The position numbers and the translations under genes were made by a program. Below the pieces are notes generated by a model. The model worked only from the letters and a program-made list of their open reading frames with translations, did not search any database and was not told the DNA's origin. DNA of 64,000 nt from Psychromarinibacter halotolerans (lineage in GTDB: Bacteria; Pseudomonadota; Alphaproteobacteria; Rhodobacterales; Rhodobacteraceae): assembly GCF_029168315.1 (NCBI RefSeq), contig NZ_JARGYD010000004.1, forward strand, positions 248,001 to 312,000. The letters are read 5' to 3'. Positions 45,544 to 53,935 of the stretch are shown here, one piece after another (the stretch's first letter is position 1; each line of letters begins with the position of its first letter).

Positions 45544-47640
45544 TCAGCCCTCGATGATGATGTTCAGGAAGCGGTCGACGGTCGCGGTCTGGCCGGTCAG
45601 GACCAGTGCGGTCGAGTCGAACTGCTCGATGATGGCGGGTCCCTCGACAACGTGGCCCGGACCCATCCGGTCGCGGTCGTAGACCGGGCAGCGGACCATG
45701 CCGCCCACCTCGGTCAGCCACACGTCGCGATGGTCCTGCACCGCGTCTTCAAGCGGGGTGGTCGCTGGGGCGTGCTCGGCCAGTGGGACCTTGGGGACGC
45801 GGGCCGAGGCTTCCATCCGGAAGGTGGTGACGTGCATCGCTTCGCCGTCGACGATGTAGCCATACATCTGTTCATGCAGCGCCTCGAATGCGGTCCGGAC
45901 CGAGGCGACAAACGCCTCTGCGTCCAAGGCGGGGTCGCAGGGCACGTTCAGCTGGTGCCCCTGACCGGCATAGCGGACGTCGACGGAACAGGTCGTCGCC
46001 CGGTCCTCGTCGGCGATGCCTTCGACATCGAACCAGTCGGCCGACTTCGCGGACAGGTCTTCGAACACCGCGCGCACGTCGTCCAGCGCGCTTGCCTCCA
46101 GCACCATCGGGCGGCTGGCGGCGAAGCTGGTCTGCAGGTCGGACAGCAGCAGCCCCAGAGAACACAACACGCCGGGCGTCTTTGGCAGCAGCACCCGGCC
46201 GATGCCCAGTTCGCGCGCAAGCCGCGTCGCGTGCAGCGGCCCGGCGCCGCCAAAGGCCATCAGGACGAAGTCGCGCGGATCGTGGCCGCGCTCGACCGAG
46301 ATCACGCGGACCGCCTTGACCATGTTGGCGATCGCCATCTGCAGGATGCCGGTTGCGGCGTCCATCACGTCCACGCCCATGCGGTCGGCCAGCCCCGCGA
46401 TGGCGTTGCGCGACGCCTCTTGCGAGATCGGCATCCGCCCGTTCAGCAGCGACACCGGGTTCAGCGCCTGCAACAAAACGTTGGCGTCGGTCACCGTGGG
46501 TTCGGTGTTGCCCTTTTCATAACAGGCCGGTCCCGGATTGGCGCCCGCGCTTGCGGGGCCGACTTCCAGCAGCCCGCCCGCGTCGACCCGTGCGATGGAC
46601 CCGCCACCGGCGCCGACCGTTTCGATGTCCAGCATCGGGATCGACAGCGGATAGCCGTGCACCTCGACCTCGGCCGCCATGCGGGGCGAGGCGCCTTCGA
46701 TCAGCGCCACGTCGGTCGAGGTGCCGCCCATGTCGAAGGTGATGATGTTGTCGAAGCCCGCCGCGCTGGCGATCTGCGTGGCGCCGATGACGCCTGCGGC
46801 CGGGCCGGACAGGATGGTGCGCACCGGCTCTCGCTGGGCCTGCGCGAACGAGATCACGCCGCCGGTGCTTTGGGTCAGGTTTGGCGAGGTGACGATGCCC
46901 TGATCTTCCAGCTTGCCGACGAGGTTCTGAAGGTAATCGCGGATGATCGGGCCGACGTATGAATTCACCACCGAGGTCGAGGTGCGCTCGAACTCGCGGT
47001 ATTCCGGTGCGATCTCGGTCGAGACGGTCAGGAAGACCTCGGGGTATTCCTCGGCCATGATCTGGCGGATGCGGGCCTCGTGGGCGGGGTTGCGGTAGCT
47101 GTTGATCAGGCAGACGGCCACGGCGCCGATCCCGGCGGCCTTCAGCGCGCGGGCGGCCTCGCGGACCTCGGCTTCGTCCAGCGGGGCCTGCACCGCGCCC
47201 TCGTAGGTCATGCGCTCGGTCACTTCGAATCGCAGGTCGCGGGTCGACAGTGGCGTCGGGCGGCGGTGGGCAAGGTCGTACAGGCCCGGCCGGACCTGCC
47301 GCGCGATCTCTAGCACGTCGCGGAAGCCACGGGTGGTGATCAGCCCGGTCTGCGCGCCGCGCTTCTCGATCAGGGCGTTCGTGGCCACGGTGGTGCCATG
47401 CCCGAAATAGACGACCTCGGTCGGGGCGTCGTCGCGCCATGCGGTGATGGCCTGCTGCACCCCCTCGGAAATAGCGCGCGAGGGATCGTCGCGGGTGCTC
47501 GATACCTTCCAGATGAAGAACTCGCCCGTCGTCTCGCTGTACAGCGTCACGTCGGTGAACGTTCCCCCCGAATCCACGCCTACGCGCAGGCGTTCGACAC
47601 CGGCTTGGGTGCCAGAATCTGTGGGTCGGGAATCAAGCAT
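45544..47640 (-). CDS. Hydantoinase A/oxoprolinase family protein (second HyuA)
   Basis: A 698-residue ATP-binding subunit with GVDSGGTFTDVT near residues 20-31, the GHGTTVATNAL block and TFDMGGTSTDVA, paralogous to the protein at 33661. The start ATG at 47640 has GAAAGAGAGG upstream. The palindrome GATTGGCGCCAATC sits only 17 nt before the start codon, so the operon is probably tightly repressed from there. Confidence 0.92.
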   Translation of the reverse strand: MLDSRPTDSGTQAGVERLRVGVDSGGTFTDVTLYSETTGEFFIWKVSSTRDDPSRAISEGVQQAITAWRDDAPTEVVYFGHGTTVATNALIEKRGAQTGLITTRGFRDVLEIARQVRPGLYDLAHRRPTPLSTRDLRFEVTERMTYEGAVQAPLDEAEVREAARALKAAGIGAVAVCLINSYRNPAHEARIRQIMAEEYPEVFLTVSTEIAPEYREFERTSTSVVNSYVGPIIRDYLQNLVGKLEDQGIVTSPNLTQSTGGVISFAQAQREPVRTILSGPAAGVIGATQIASAAGFDNIITFDMGGTSTDVALIEGASPRMAAEVEVHGYPLSIPMLDIETVGAGGGSIARVDAGGLLEVGPASAGANPGPACYEKGNTEPTVTDANVLLQALNPVSLLNGRMPISQEASRNAIAGLADRMGVDVMDAATGILQMAIANMVKAVRVISVERGHDPRDFVLMAFGGAGPLHATRLARELGIGRVLLPKTPGVLCSLGLLLSDLQTSFAASRPMVLEASALDDVRAVFEDLSAKSADWFDVEGIADEDRATTCSVDVRYAGQGHQLNVPCDPALDAEAFVASVRTAFEALHEQMYGYIVDGEAMHVTTFRMEASARVPKVPLAEHAPATTPLEDAVQDHRDVWLTEVGGMVRCPVYDRDRMGPGHVVEGPAIIEQFDSTALVLTGQTATVDRFLNIIIEG

Positions 47641-47656
47641 GACGGCCTCTCTTTCG

Positions 47657-47670
47657 GATTGGCGCCAATC
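47657..47670. promoter_or_regulatory. Palindromic operator GATTGGCGCCAATC (site 2)
   Basis: A perfect 14-bp palindrome whose central 12 bases are identical to the site at 41548-41559. It is 17 nt upstream of the HyuA-2 start codon and in the divergent region shared with the opine-dehydrogenase-family gene. Confidence 0.72.
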
Positions 47671-47707
47671 AGACTACGATTTGAGCAAGGGATGGAAGAG
47701 GGCAGCC

Positions 47708-47724
47708 TGAATAGCTGCTATTCA
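47708..47724. promoter_or_regulatory. 17-bp perfect palindrome before the opine-dehydrogenase-family gene
   Basis: TGAATAGC-T-GCTATTCA, 63 nt upstream of the start at 47788. It is different from the ATTGGCGCCAAT sites and no second copy was noticed. It is probably the site of another regulator, for example one of the two LysR proteins. Confidence 0.5.
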
Positions 47725-47787
47725 TTGTCTGGCAACGCCTCGACCGGCAGCGTTTCGGGATGCTGACCGCGCTTCGAAGGAAATAAA

Positions 47788-48900
47788 ATGCACGTCGCCA
47801 TCATCGGTTCCGGACCCATTGCACAAGGCGCCGCCGCGCTTCTGTCCGAGCGGGGCCACACGGCAATGTTGTGGTCGCCGCGCGGCTCGCTGGGGCAGGG
47901 AGGACCCATGACCATCACCACGGCGGGTCTGGCCCAGATCACCACCGATGTCGCGGTTGCCGCCGGTCCCGAGGCCGTGGCCGACGCCGATGTCGTCATG
48001 TTCGCACTGCGGGGCAACGGCCACCGCGCCGCGATGGATGCGGTGGCGCCGTACCTGCGCGCAGATCAGTCGGTGATCATCAGCTCGCAGGCGTCGCTCG
48101 GCGGGCTGTACCTTGCGCGGATGCTGGCGGCGCGCGGCATCCGGCCGCTGATCGCCTGCTGGGCGACGACCGTGACCGGCGGCCCGATGGCTGACGGCAA
48201 GGTGCGGATCGGGATGCTGCGGAACATGCTGGAGGTCGCGACGATCCCGGCGGACCGCGCGGACGAGGGAGTGGCCCTGTCCGCCGCGCTGTTCGGCGAC
48301 CGCTTCGGGGTCTGTCCGAACCTGTTCGCGATCTCGCTCAGCAACCTCAACCCGCCGTTCCACATGGCGAACGCGCTGTTGAACTTCACCCGCATCGAAA
48401 ATGCCGAGGACTGGAGCAATTACGGCGGCATCACCGCCGCGGTGGGCCAGCTGGTCGAGGAACTGGATGCCGAACGTCTGGCCCTTGCCGACCGGATGGG
48501 CGTCACCGTCCGCACCGCTCTGGAACACTATCGCAAGTCCCACGACGACCTGCCCGACACCGACAGCGTCCACGAACTGGCGCAGGCCATCGCGGCGCGC
48601 CGCAAGGGCACCTCGCCGGGGCCGCGCGACGTGTCCACGCGTTTCATCACCGAAGACGTGCCCTTCGGCATCGCTTTCATCGTGGCGCTGGGCAAGCTTG
48701 CGGGGGTGCCGACACCGGTGCATTCCGCTGGCCTGATCCTGTGCAATGCCATATATGGCCGCGATTTCGTGGCCGAGAACGATCTTCTGGCCGGTCTGGA
48801 CCTTGAAAATGACAGCCTAAAAAGCCTGTCAGAGCAGGTCCTGAACGGCTTCGGAGCGGAGGACGCGACGTCTTCGCAAATTCTTGACGCGCATCTGTAA
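47788..48900 (+). CDS. NAD/NADP octopine/nopaline dehydrogenase family protein
   Basis: A 370-residue oxidoreductase with an N-terminal Rossmann fold (IIGSGPIAQG, residues 5-14) and the helical C-terminal domain of opine dehydrogenases; LSNLNPPFHMANALLN carries the region of the family's active-site histidine. Members oxidatively cleave, or make, N-(carboxyalkyl)-amino acids (opines). The wider family also contains ketopantoate-reductase-like enzymes. Its place between HyuAB-2 and a Dpp-type importer suggests catabolism of an opine-like or N-substituted amino compound (inference). AAGGAAA precedes the start. Confidence 0.8.
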   Translation: MHVAIIGSGPIAQGAAALLSERGHTAMLWSPRGSLGQGGPMTITTAGLAQITTDVAVAAGPEAVADADVVMFALRGNGHRAAMDAVAPYLRADQSVIISSQASLGGLYLARMLAARGIRPLIACWATTVTGGPMADGKVRIGMLRNMLEVATIPADRADEGVALSAALFGDRFGVCPNLFAISLSNLNPPFHMANALLNFTRIENAEDWSNYGGITAAVGQLVEELDAERLALADRMGVTVRTALEHYRKSHDDLPDTDSVHELAQAIAARRKGTSPGPRDVSTRFITEDVPFGIAFIVALGKLAGVPTPVHSAGLILCNAIYGRDFVAENDLLAGLDLENDSLKSLSEQVLNGFGAEDATSSQILDAHL

Positions 48901-48907
48901 CCCTTTA

Positions 48908-48926
48908 GTATGTGAAAATCACATAC
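48908..48926. promoter_or_regulatory. 19-bp perfect palindrome upstream of the DppBCDF-type genes
   Basis: GTATGTGA-AAA-TCACATAC, eight bases after the preceding stop and 107 nt before the permease start. It is not a Crp site, because the spacer between TGTGA and TCACA is three bases instead of six. It shares 12 of 15 central bases with the dyad at 36842. Confidence 0.6.
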
Positions 48927-49032
48927 GAAGAGTGGGCGAGGACAGTCGGCTCGTGAGGCAGAGAAACAGATCAATCCGGGGTAGAGCGACAGCAGCGCGC
49001 CGTCGCCCCGCCCCAGCCGGGCAGGAGCCAGC

Positions 49033-49956
49033 ATGACCCGTTACGTACTGACCAAGTTTCTCGAGGCGGTGATCTCGATCTGGGGCGTGATGACCATCGT
49101 GTTCTTCGTCACGCGCCTGCTGGGCGATCCGGTCACGCTGCTGGTGCCCGTCGGGACCTCGACCGCCGAGATGGACACCCTGCGCGCGCAGCTGGGGCTC
49201 GATCAGCCGCTGATCGTCCAGTATCTCTCGTTCCTCGGCGACGTGCTGCGCGGCGATTTCGGCGACAGCTTCGTTCACAACCGCCCCGCCGCCGAGGTCA
49301 TCCTTGAACGGATGCCCGCGACGATCCAGCTGGCCTCGGCCGCGCTGGCGATCGGTATCGTTCTGGGCGGGGCCGCGGGCCTGATCGCGGCGCTCAAGCG
49401 TGGCACCTTCGCCGAATTCATCGTGATGAGCCTTGCCATGCTGGGGCAGGCGACGCCGGTGTTCTGGCTGGGGATCATGCTGATCCTGCTGTTTGCGGTG
49501 CAGCTTGGCTGGCTGCCCACCGGTGGCTATGGCAGCTGGTCGCACCTGCTGTTGCCGGCCTTTACCGTGGCGGTTTTCATCAGCGCGTCGATCGCGCGCC
49601 TGCTGCGGTCGTCGATGCTGGACACCATGAAAGAGGACTACGTCCGCACCGCCCGCGCCAAGGGCCTGCTGCCGCGCACGATCCTGATGTGGCACACCCT
49701 GCGCAACGCGCTGATCCCGGTGGTCACGATGATCGGTATCCTCGTGGGCGAGCTTCTGGGCGGCGCCGTGGTGACAGAGACCGTCTTCGCGTGGCCCGGC
49801 GTCGGACGCCTGATCTTCCAGGCGATCGATTCCAACGACTTCCCGCTGATTCAGGCGGGCGTCGCGATGGTGGCCACGATCTTCGTGCTCGCCAACTTCC
49901 TTGTGGATCTGATGTATGCCGTCCTCGATCCGCGCATCAAACAACGGCGGAGCTGA
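49033..49956 (+). CDS. ABC transporter permease (DppB/OppB type)
   Basis: A 307-residue inner-membrane permease with about six helices. It begins MTRYVLTKFLEAVISIWGVMTIVFF, the classical DppB N-terminus, and has a periplasmic loop with DTLRAQLGLDQPLIVQYLSFL. The EAA-type loop is DTMKEDYVRTARAKGL. It is the first gene of the dppBCDF-like operon and is 1 nt from the next gene. It belongs to the peptide/opine/nickel importer family. Confidence 0.92.
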   Translation: MTRYVLTKFLEAVISIWGVMTIVFFVTRLLGDPVTLLVPVGTSTAEMDTLRAQLGLDQPLIVQYLSFLGDVLRGDFGDSFVHNRPAAEVILERMPATIQLASAALAIGIVLGGAAGLIAALKRGTFAEFIVMSLAMLGQATPVFWLGIMLILLFAVQLGWLPTGGYGSWSHLLLPAFTVAVFISASIARLLRSSMLDTMKEDYVRTARAKGLLPRTILMWHTLRNALIPVVTMIGILVGELLGGAVVTETVFAWPGVGRLIFQAIDSNDFPLIQAGVAMVATIFVLANFLVDLMYAVLDPRIKQRRS

Positions 49957-49957
49957 C

Positions 49958-50809
49958 ATGACCACGTTCTTCCCCGCACTGTTGAAAAGCCGCTCGGGCC
50001 TGATCGGGGCCGTGCTGCTGCTGGTGCTGATCCTCGGCGCGCTGTTCGCCCCCTATTTCGGACTGGCCAGCCCGGTCCGCCCCGACCTGCTGGCCCGCCT
50101 TGCGCCGCCGACGTGGGAGGGCCTGTTTTCGCCCGGGGCGCACCCGCTGGGCACCGACGAGCTTGGCCGCGACGTGCTGTCCCGCATCGTCTATGGCGCG
50201 CGGGTGACGCTGACCATCGGGATCTGCGCGGTGCTGGTGGGGGCGGTGATCGGCCTCGCCATCGGCATCGTGGCCGGCTATTTCGGCGGCTGGACCGACC
50301 GCGTGCTGATGCGGCTTGTCGACATCCAGCTGGCCTTTCCGCTTGTGCTGTTCGCGCTGCTGGTCGTGGCCGCGCTGGGGCCGAGCCTGATGAACCTGAT
50401 CATCGTGCTGGGGCTCACCAGCTGGACCAACTATGCCCGGATCGTGCGCGGGCAGGTGCTGGGCCTGCGCGAGCGCGAGTTCATCCTGTCGGCCCGCGCC
50501 GCCGGTTCGGGGCCGATGCGCACCATGGTGCGGCACATCCTGCCCAACGTGGTCACACCCGCGCTGGTGGTCGGCACGCTTGAACTGGCCCGCGTGATCG
50601 TCATGGACGCCGCACTCAGCTTCCTTGGGCTGGGTGTGCAGCCGCCGTCGCCCAGCTGGGGGCGGATGCTGGCCGACGGGCGCACCTATATCAACACCGC
50701 GTGGTGGGTGGTGACCTTCCCGGGCATCGCCATCGCGCTGACGGTGCTGTCGGTGAACCTGATGGGCGACTGGCTGCGCGACTACTTTGACCCGAAACTG
50801 CGCCGATGA
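49958..50809 (+). CDS. ABC transporter permease (DppC/OppC type)
   Basis: A 283-residue permease; the start ATG at 49958 follows the previous stop by one base. It has LGTDELGRDVLSRIVYGAR, typical of DppC, and the EAA-type loop LREREFILSARAAGSG. It forms the channel with the DppB-like subunit. An ATGA overlap at its end offers an early start for the following ATPase gene. Confidence 0.92.
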   Translation: MTTFFPALLKSRSGLIGAVLLLVLILGALFAPYFGLASPVRPDLLARLAPPTWEGLFSPGAHPLGTDELGRDVLSRIVYGARVTLTIGICAVLVGAVIGLAIGIVAGYFGGWTDRVLMRLVDIQLAFPLVLFALLVVAALGPSLMNLIIVLGLTSWTNYARIVRGQVLGLREREFILSARAAGSGPMRTMVRHILPNVVTPALVVGTLELARVIVMDAALSFLGLGVQPPSPSWGRMLADGRTYINTAWWVVTFPGIAIALTVLSVNLMGDWLRDYFDPKLRR

Positions 50810-50829
50810 CTGCCGGAGAGAGACGCGAC

Positions 50830-51843
50830 ATGGCCCCCATTCTGGAAGTCCGCAATCTGACCGTCGAATTCGACAGCGGCGGCGGCACCGTGCACGCGGT
50901 GAACGACGTGTCCTACACCCTCGAAGAGGGGCAGACGTTGGGGATCGTCGGCGAATCCGGGTCCGGTAAAAGCGTGCATGTTCTGGCGATGGCCGGTCTC
51001 GTGCCGCAGCCTCCGGGCCGCATCGTGTCGGGCGAGGTGCTGTATCGCGGCAGGGACCTGCTGAAGATGTCCGAGGCCGAGCGCCGGTCGATCCGGGGCC
51101 GCGAGATCGGCTTCGTGTTTCAGGACCCGATGACGTCGTTGAACCCGGTCCTGACCGTCGAGCGGCAATTGGTCGAGGCGCTCAATCGCCACATGGGCCT
51201 GACCGGCAAGGCCGCCACCCGGCGCGCGATCGAGCTTTTGGAAATGGTCCGTATTCCCGACGCCGCCCGGCGCATCCGTAACTATCCGCACCAGTTCTCG
51301 GGCGGGATGCGTCAGCGGGTCATGATCGCCATCGGCATCGCCTGCGACCCCAACCTGTTGATCGCGGACGAGGCGACGACCGCGCTGGACGTGACCGTGC
51401 AGGCCGAGATCCTTGAACTGATGCAGGACCTCAAGCGCGAGAACAACATGACCGTGATCTGGATCACCCACGACATGGGCGTGGTGGCCGGGCTCGCCGA
51501 CACGATTCAGGTGATGTACGCGGGCCGCGTGGTCGAGCGCGGGCCGATCGACGACGTGTTCGCCTCGCCGCGCAACGCCTACACCTGGGGTCTGTTGCAG
51601 TCGCTGCCGACCGACGAACGCCGCCAGATGGGCCGCCTGTACCAGATCCCGGGCGCGCCGCCGGACCTGCGCGATCCGCCGCCGGGCGATCCCTTCGCGC
51701 CGCGCAACCGGTTCGCGACCGACCGTTGCCACACCGAGATGCCGCCGCTGCGTCCCGTCGAAGGCGGCGCACCCGGCCACATGGTCGCGGCATGGTACGA
51801 CCTGCCGAAACTGTTGGCGGACCAGAACGGAGCAGGGGCATGA
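50830..51843 (+). CDS. ABC transporter ATP-binding protein (DppD/OppD type)
   Basis: A 337-residue ATPase with Walker A GESGSGKS, Q-loop FQDPMTSLNPVL, signature SGGMRQR, Walker B LIADEATTALDVT and the C-terminal oligopeptide-transporter extension (PPDLRDPPPGDPFAPR then a Cys-containing end). The ATG at 50830 has GGAGAG upstream. An ATG at 50806 that overlaps the previous stop would add eight residues and cannot be excluded. Confidence 0.92.
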   Translation: MAPILEVRNLTVEFDSGGGTVHAVNDVSYTLEEGQTLGIVGESGSGKSVHVLAMAGLVPQPPGRIVSGEVLYRGRDLLKMSEAERRSIRGREIGFVFQDPMTSLNPVLTVERQLVEALNRHMGLTGKAATRRAIELLEMVRIPDAARRIRNYPHQFSGGMRQRVMIAIGIACDPNLLIADEATTALDVTVQAEILELMQDLKRENNMTVIWITHDMGVVAGLADTIQVMYAGRVVERGPIDDVFASPRNAYTWGLLQSLPTDERRQMGRLYQIPGAPPDLRDPPPGDPFAPRNRFATDRCHTEMPPLRPVEGGAPGHMVAAWYDLPKLLADQNGAGA

Positions 51844-52745
51844 GCAAGACACCGCTGCTGTCCGTCGCAGGCCTGCAAAAGATCTACGGCCAATCGGGCT
51901 TTCTTGGCTCTGGCCACGAGGTGCGCGCCGTCGACGGCATCGACTTCGAGGTGGGGCAGAACGAGATCCTCGGCCTTGTCGGTGAATCCGGCTCGGGCAA
52001 AAGCACGACCGGCCGACTGGTCCTGCGTCTGGAAGACCCCACCGCGGGCGAGATCCATTTCGACGGCAACCCGATCCACGGCATCGACCAGCGCCAGATG
52101 AAAATGTATCGGCGCGAGATGCAGGTGGTGTTTCAGGACCCCTATGCCGCGCTGAACCCGCGCATGAAGGTCGGCGACTTCGTGGCCGAACCGCTGCAGA
52201 TCCACGGCCTTACGAAGAACCGGACCGAGACCCGCGACCGGGTCGCCGACCTGTTCACGCAGGTCGGCATGCCGGTGGATTTCATGGAACGCTTCCCGCA
52301 CGAGTTCTCGGGTGGCCAGCGACAGCGCATCAACATCGCGCGTGCCATCGGCGTGCGCCCCCGGCTGATTGTCGCGGACGAACCGATCACCGCGCTCGAC
52401 GTTTCGATTCAGGCGCAGATCGTCAACCTTTTCAGTGACCTGCAGGCCGAGCTTGGCCTTGCCTACCTGTTCATCGCGCATGACCTCAGCATGGTGCGGT
52501 TCCTGTGCCACCGGGTGGCCGTGATGATGCGCGGCCGCATCGTCGAGATCGCCCCGACCGAGATGCTGTTCGAGAACCCGCAGCACGACTATACGCGGTC
52601 GCTTTTGTCGGCGATCCCGATCCCCAACCCCGCGCAGGAGCGCGCGCGCCAGCGGATCCGGTTCGACCCGTCGGATCATCCGCACAGGCCCGACGACGTG
52701 ATGACCGAGGTCGAACCCGGCCACCACGTCCTTCGGCGCGCCTGA
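51840..52745 (+). CDS. ABC transporter ATP-binding protein (DppF/OppF type)
   Basis: A 301-residue ATPase with Walker A GESGSGKST, FQDPYAALNPRM, signature SGGQRQR and Walker B LIVADEPITALDVS. Its ATG overlaps the preceding stop (ATGA). It is the last gene of the importer operon. No binding-protein gene lies in this operon; the nearest family-5 binding protein is at 39099. Confidence 0.93.
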   Translation: MSKTPLLSVAGLQKIYGQSGFLGSGHEVRAVDGIDFEVGQNEILGLVGESGSGKSTTGRLVLRLEDPTAGEIHFDGNPIHGIDQRQMKMYRREMQVVFQDPYAALNPRMKVGDFVAEPLQIHGLTKNRTETRDRVADLFTQVGMPVDFMERFPHEFSGGQRQRINIARAIGVRPRLIVADEPITALDVSIQAQIVNLFSDLQAELGLAYLFIAHDLSMVRFLCHRVAVMMRGRIVEIAPTEMLFENPQHDYTRSLLSAIPIPNPAQERARQRIRFDPSDHPHRPDDVMTEVEPGHHVLRRA

Positions 52746-53230
52746 GCGGGCGACGCCGGAGCGTCCTTGGCGCGGCGCGCCCGTGAGGGGCAGGGGCGTT
52801 GCGTCCTTCGGGCCTAAGGAACGCTCTCGCTGGACTGGCGTTCAGCGGATGCGCGTCATGTCCTGAGCGACCGCTCGCAAATATATTGGTCGTTGCGACC
52901 GACGCCGCCTTGGTTCCCGCCGCGGCCCGCATTGCACGACCCTGCTAACAGCTTGGTGAATTGCGGCTTTTTGGGGGCGCGGCGCAGCTAAGCACGGTCG
53001 ATTACCTCAGCCGATACACCCATTTCGACCCGAAAAACGAAGCAGAAAAGCAACAGGTTGCGGGCTTCGTTTCACGCGTAAAGACAATATTAACTTGACG
53101 TCAGGCATTGATGAAATGCATGGGCGGAAACGCATCTCCTTTTGGGCAGGTTTGTGGAATTTATGTGGCGCCTGCCCATATATCAGGTACCGAAAACGAT
53201 GCCGAAAACAGTTGTTCAGTGGGTGGTGCG
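52746..53230. other. 485-nt region without a recognised gene
   Basis: Downstream of the DppF gene the sequence is first G+C-rich and then, from about 53000, A+T-richer. It holds an inverted repeat AAACGAAG (53035-53042) / CTTCGTTT (53065-53072) that could end a transcript. A TTGACG at 53094 may be a -35 element for the next gene. The open frame that runs from 53108 into the next gene has no ribosome site and no protein-like N-terminus. Confidence 0.5.
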
Positions 53231-53935
53231 GTGAAACGCGCATTTCTTGTATTCGTGTTACTCCTATGGGGGCAGACCGCCGCGGCGGTCTCGCTGTCGA
53301 CGTGGAGCGGTCCGGGGCCGAACGCCTGCCGCGGCAACTGTTCGTTGGACTGGGCCAAGGAACAGCTGACGGATGTCGAACTGGCAGAGCTGGAGGCCGC
53401 GATGACCGCGCATCCAGAGCCGGAGCCCGTTATCGTCGACGACGGAACCGTGTTTTCGATGATGTCCTATCAAAAGGACGGCGTCCCCTACGCCTATCGC
53501 ACCTACACCGTCGCCCTGCTGTCCGACCCGGAAACGGCGCGTGGGTGGCACATGGCCGGCTGGTCCTTCGTGAAATTGGACGCCTGCGACAACTGGGCGA
53601 TCATCAAGCAGGGCGAAACCGGCCCCACCCTGGCCACGGCGCCTGCCGATCCGGACCAGGATTCGATCTTCCAGCCGGGCCCCACGCCGACGGGCGACGG
53701 CATTATCCTGAGCCGTGGAATTCCGACCAGCAAGCCGCGGCTGTTCGCGGGCGACCCGGACGGGCCCTTGCCGAACCCGCCGCTGTCCCCCGGGCCCACG
53801 GACAAACCGGTGTCTCCGGACCCGGTGATCCCGGTGCCGGTGCCCTTGCCGGAAAGCGTTCTGCTCATGCTGGCGGGTCTTGGAAGCCTGAACCTGGCGC
53901 GCAGATGGCGCCGGGCGCCGGACCAACGCGCCTGA
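53231..53935 (+). CDS. Secreted protein with VPLPA-type C-terminal sorting signal
   Basis: A 234-residue protein of unknown function. A GTG at 53231 gives a signal peptide KRAFLVFVLLLWGQTAAA. The mature part has four cysteines or fewer (NACRGNC near the start) and a Pro-rich linker (residues about 165-205). The C-terminus reads VPLPESVLLMLAGLGSL followed by ARRWRR: a VPLP motif, hydrophobic helix and basic end, the layout of VPLPA/PEP-CTERM signals processed by exosortase-type enzymes (family knowledge). No exosortase gene is in the window. Confidence 0.72.
   Translation: MKRAFLVFVLLLWGQTAAAVSLSTWSGPGPNACRGNCSLDWAKEQLTDVELAELEAAMTAHPEPEPVIVDDGTVFSMMSYQKDGVPYAYRTYTVALLSDPETARGWHMAGWSFVKLDACDNWAIIKQGETGPTLATAPADPDQDSIFQPGPTPTGDGIILSRGIPTSKPRLFAGDPDGPLPNPPLSPGPTDKPVSPDPVIPVPVPLPESVLLMLAGLGSLNLARRWRRAPDQRA

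Noticed and set aside
43342..46962. A 1206-codon open frame on the plus strand
   Set aside because: It lies antisense to GntR, HyuB-2 and HyuA-2, which have clear family motifs. Its translation is Arg/His/Gly-rich without domains. Long antisense frames are common at this G+C content.
48908..48926. Reading the palindrome as a Crp/FNR site
   Set aside because: The spacer between TGTGA and TCACA is three bases, while Crp sites need six.
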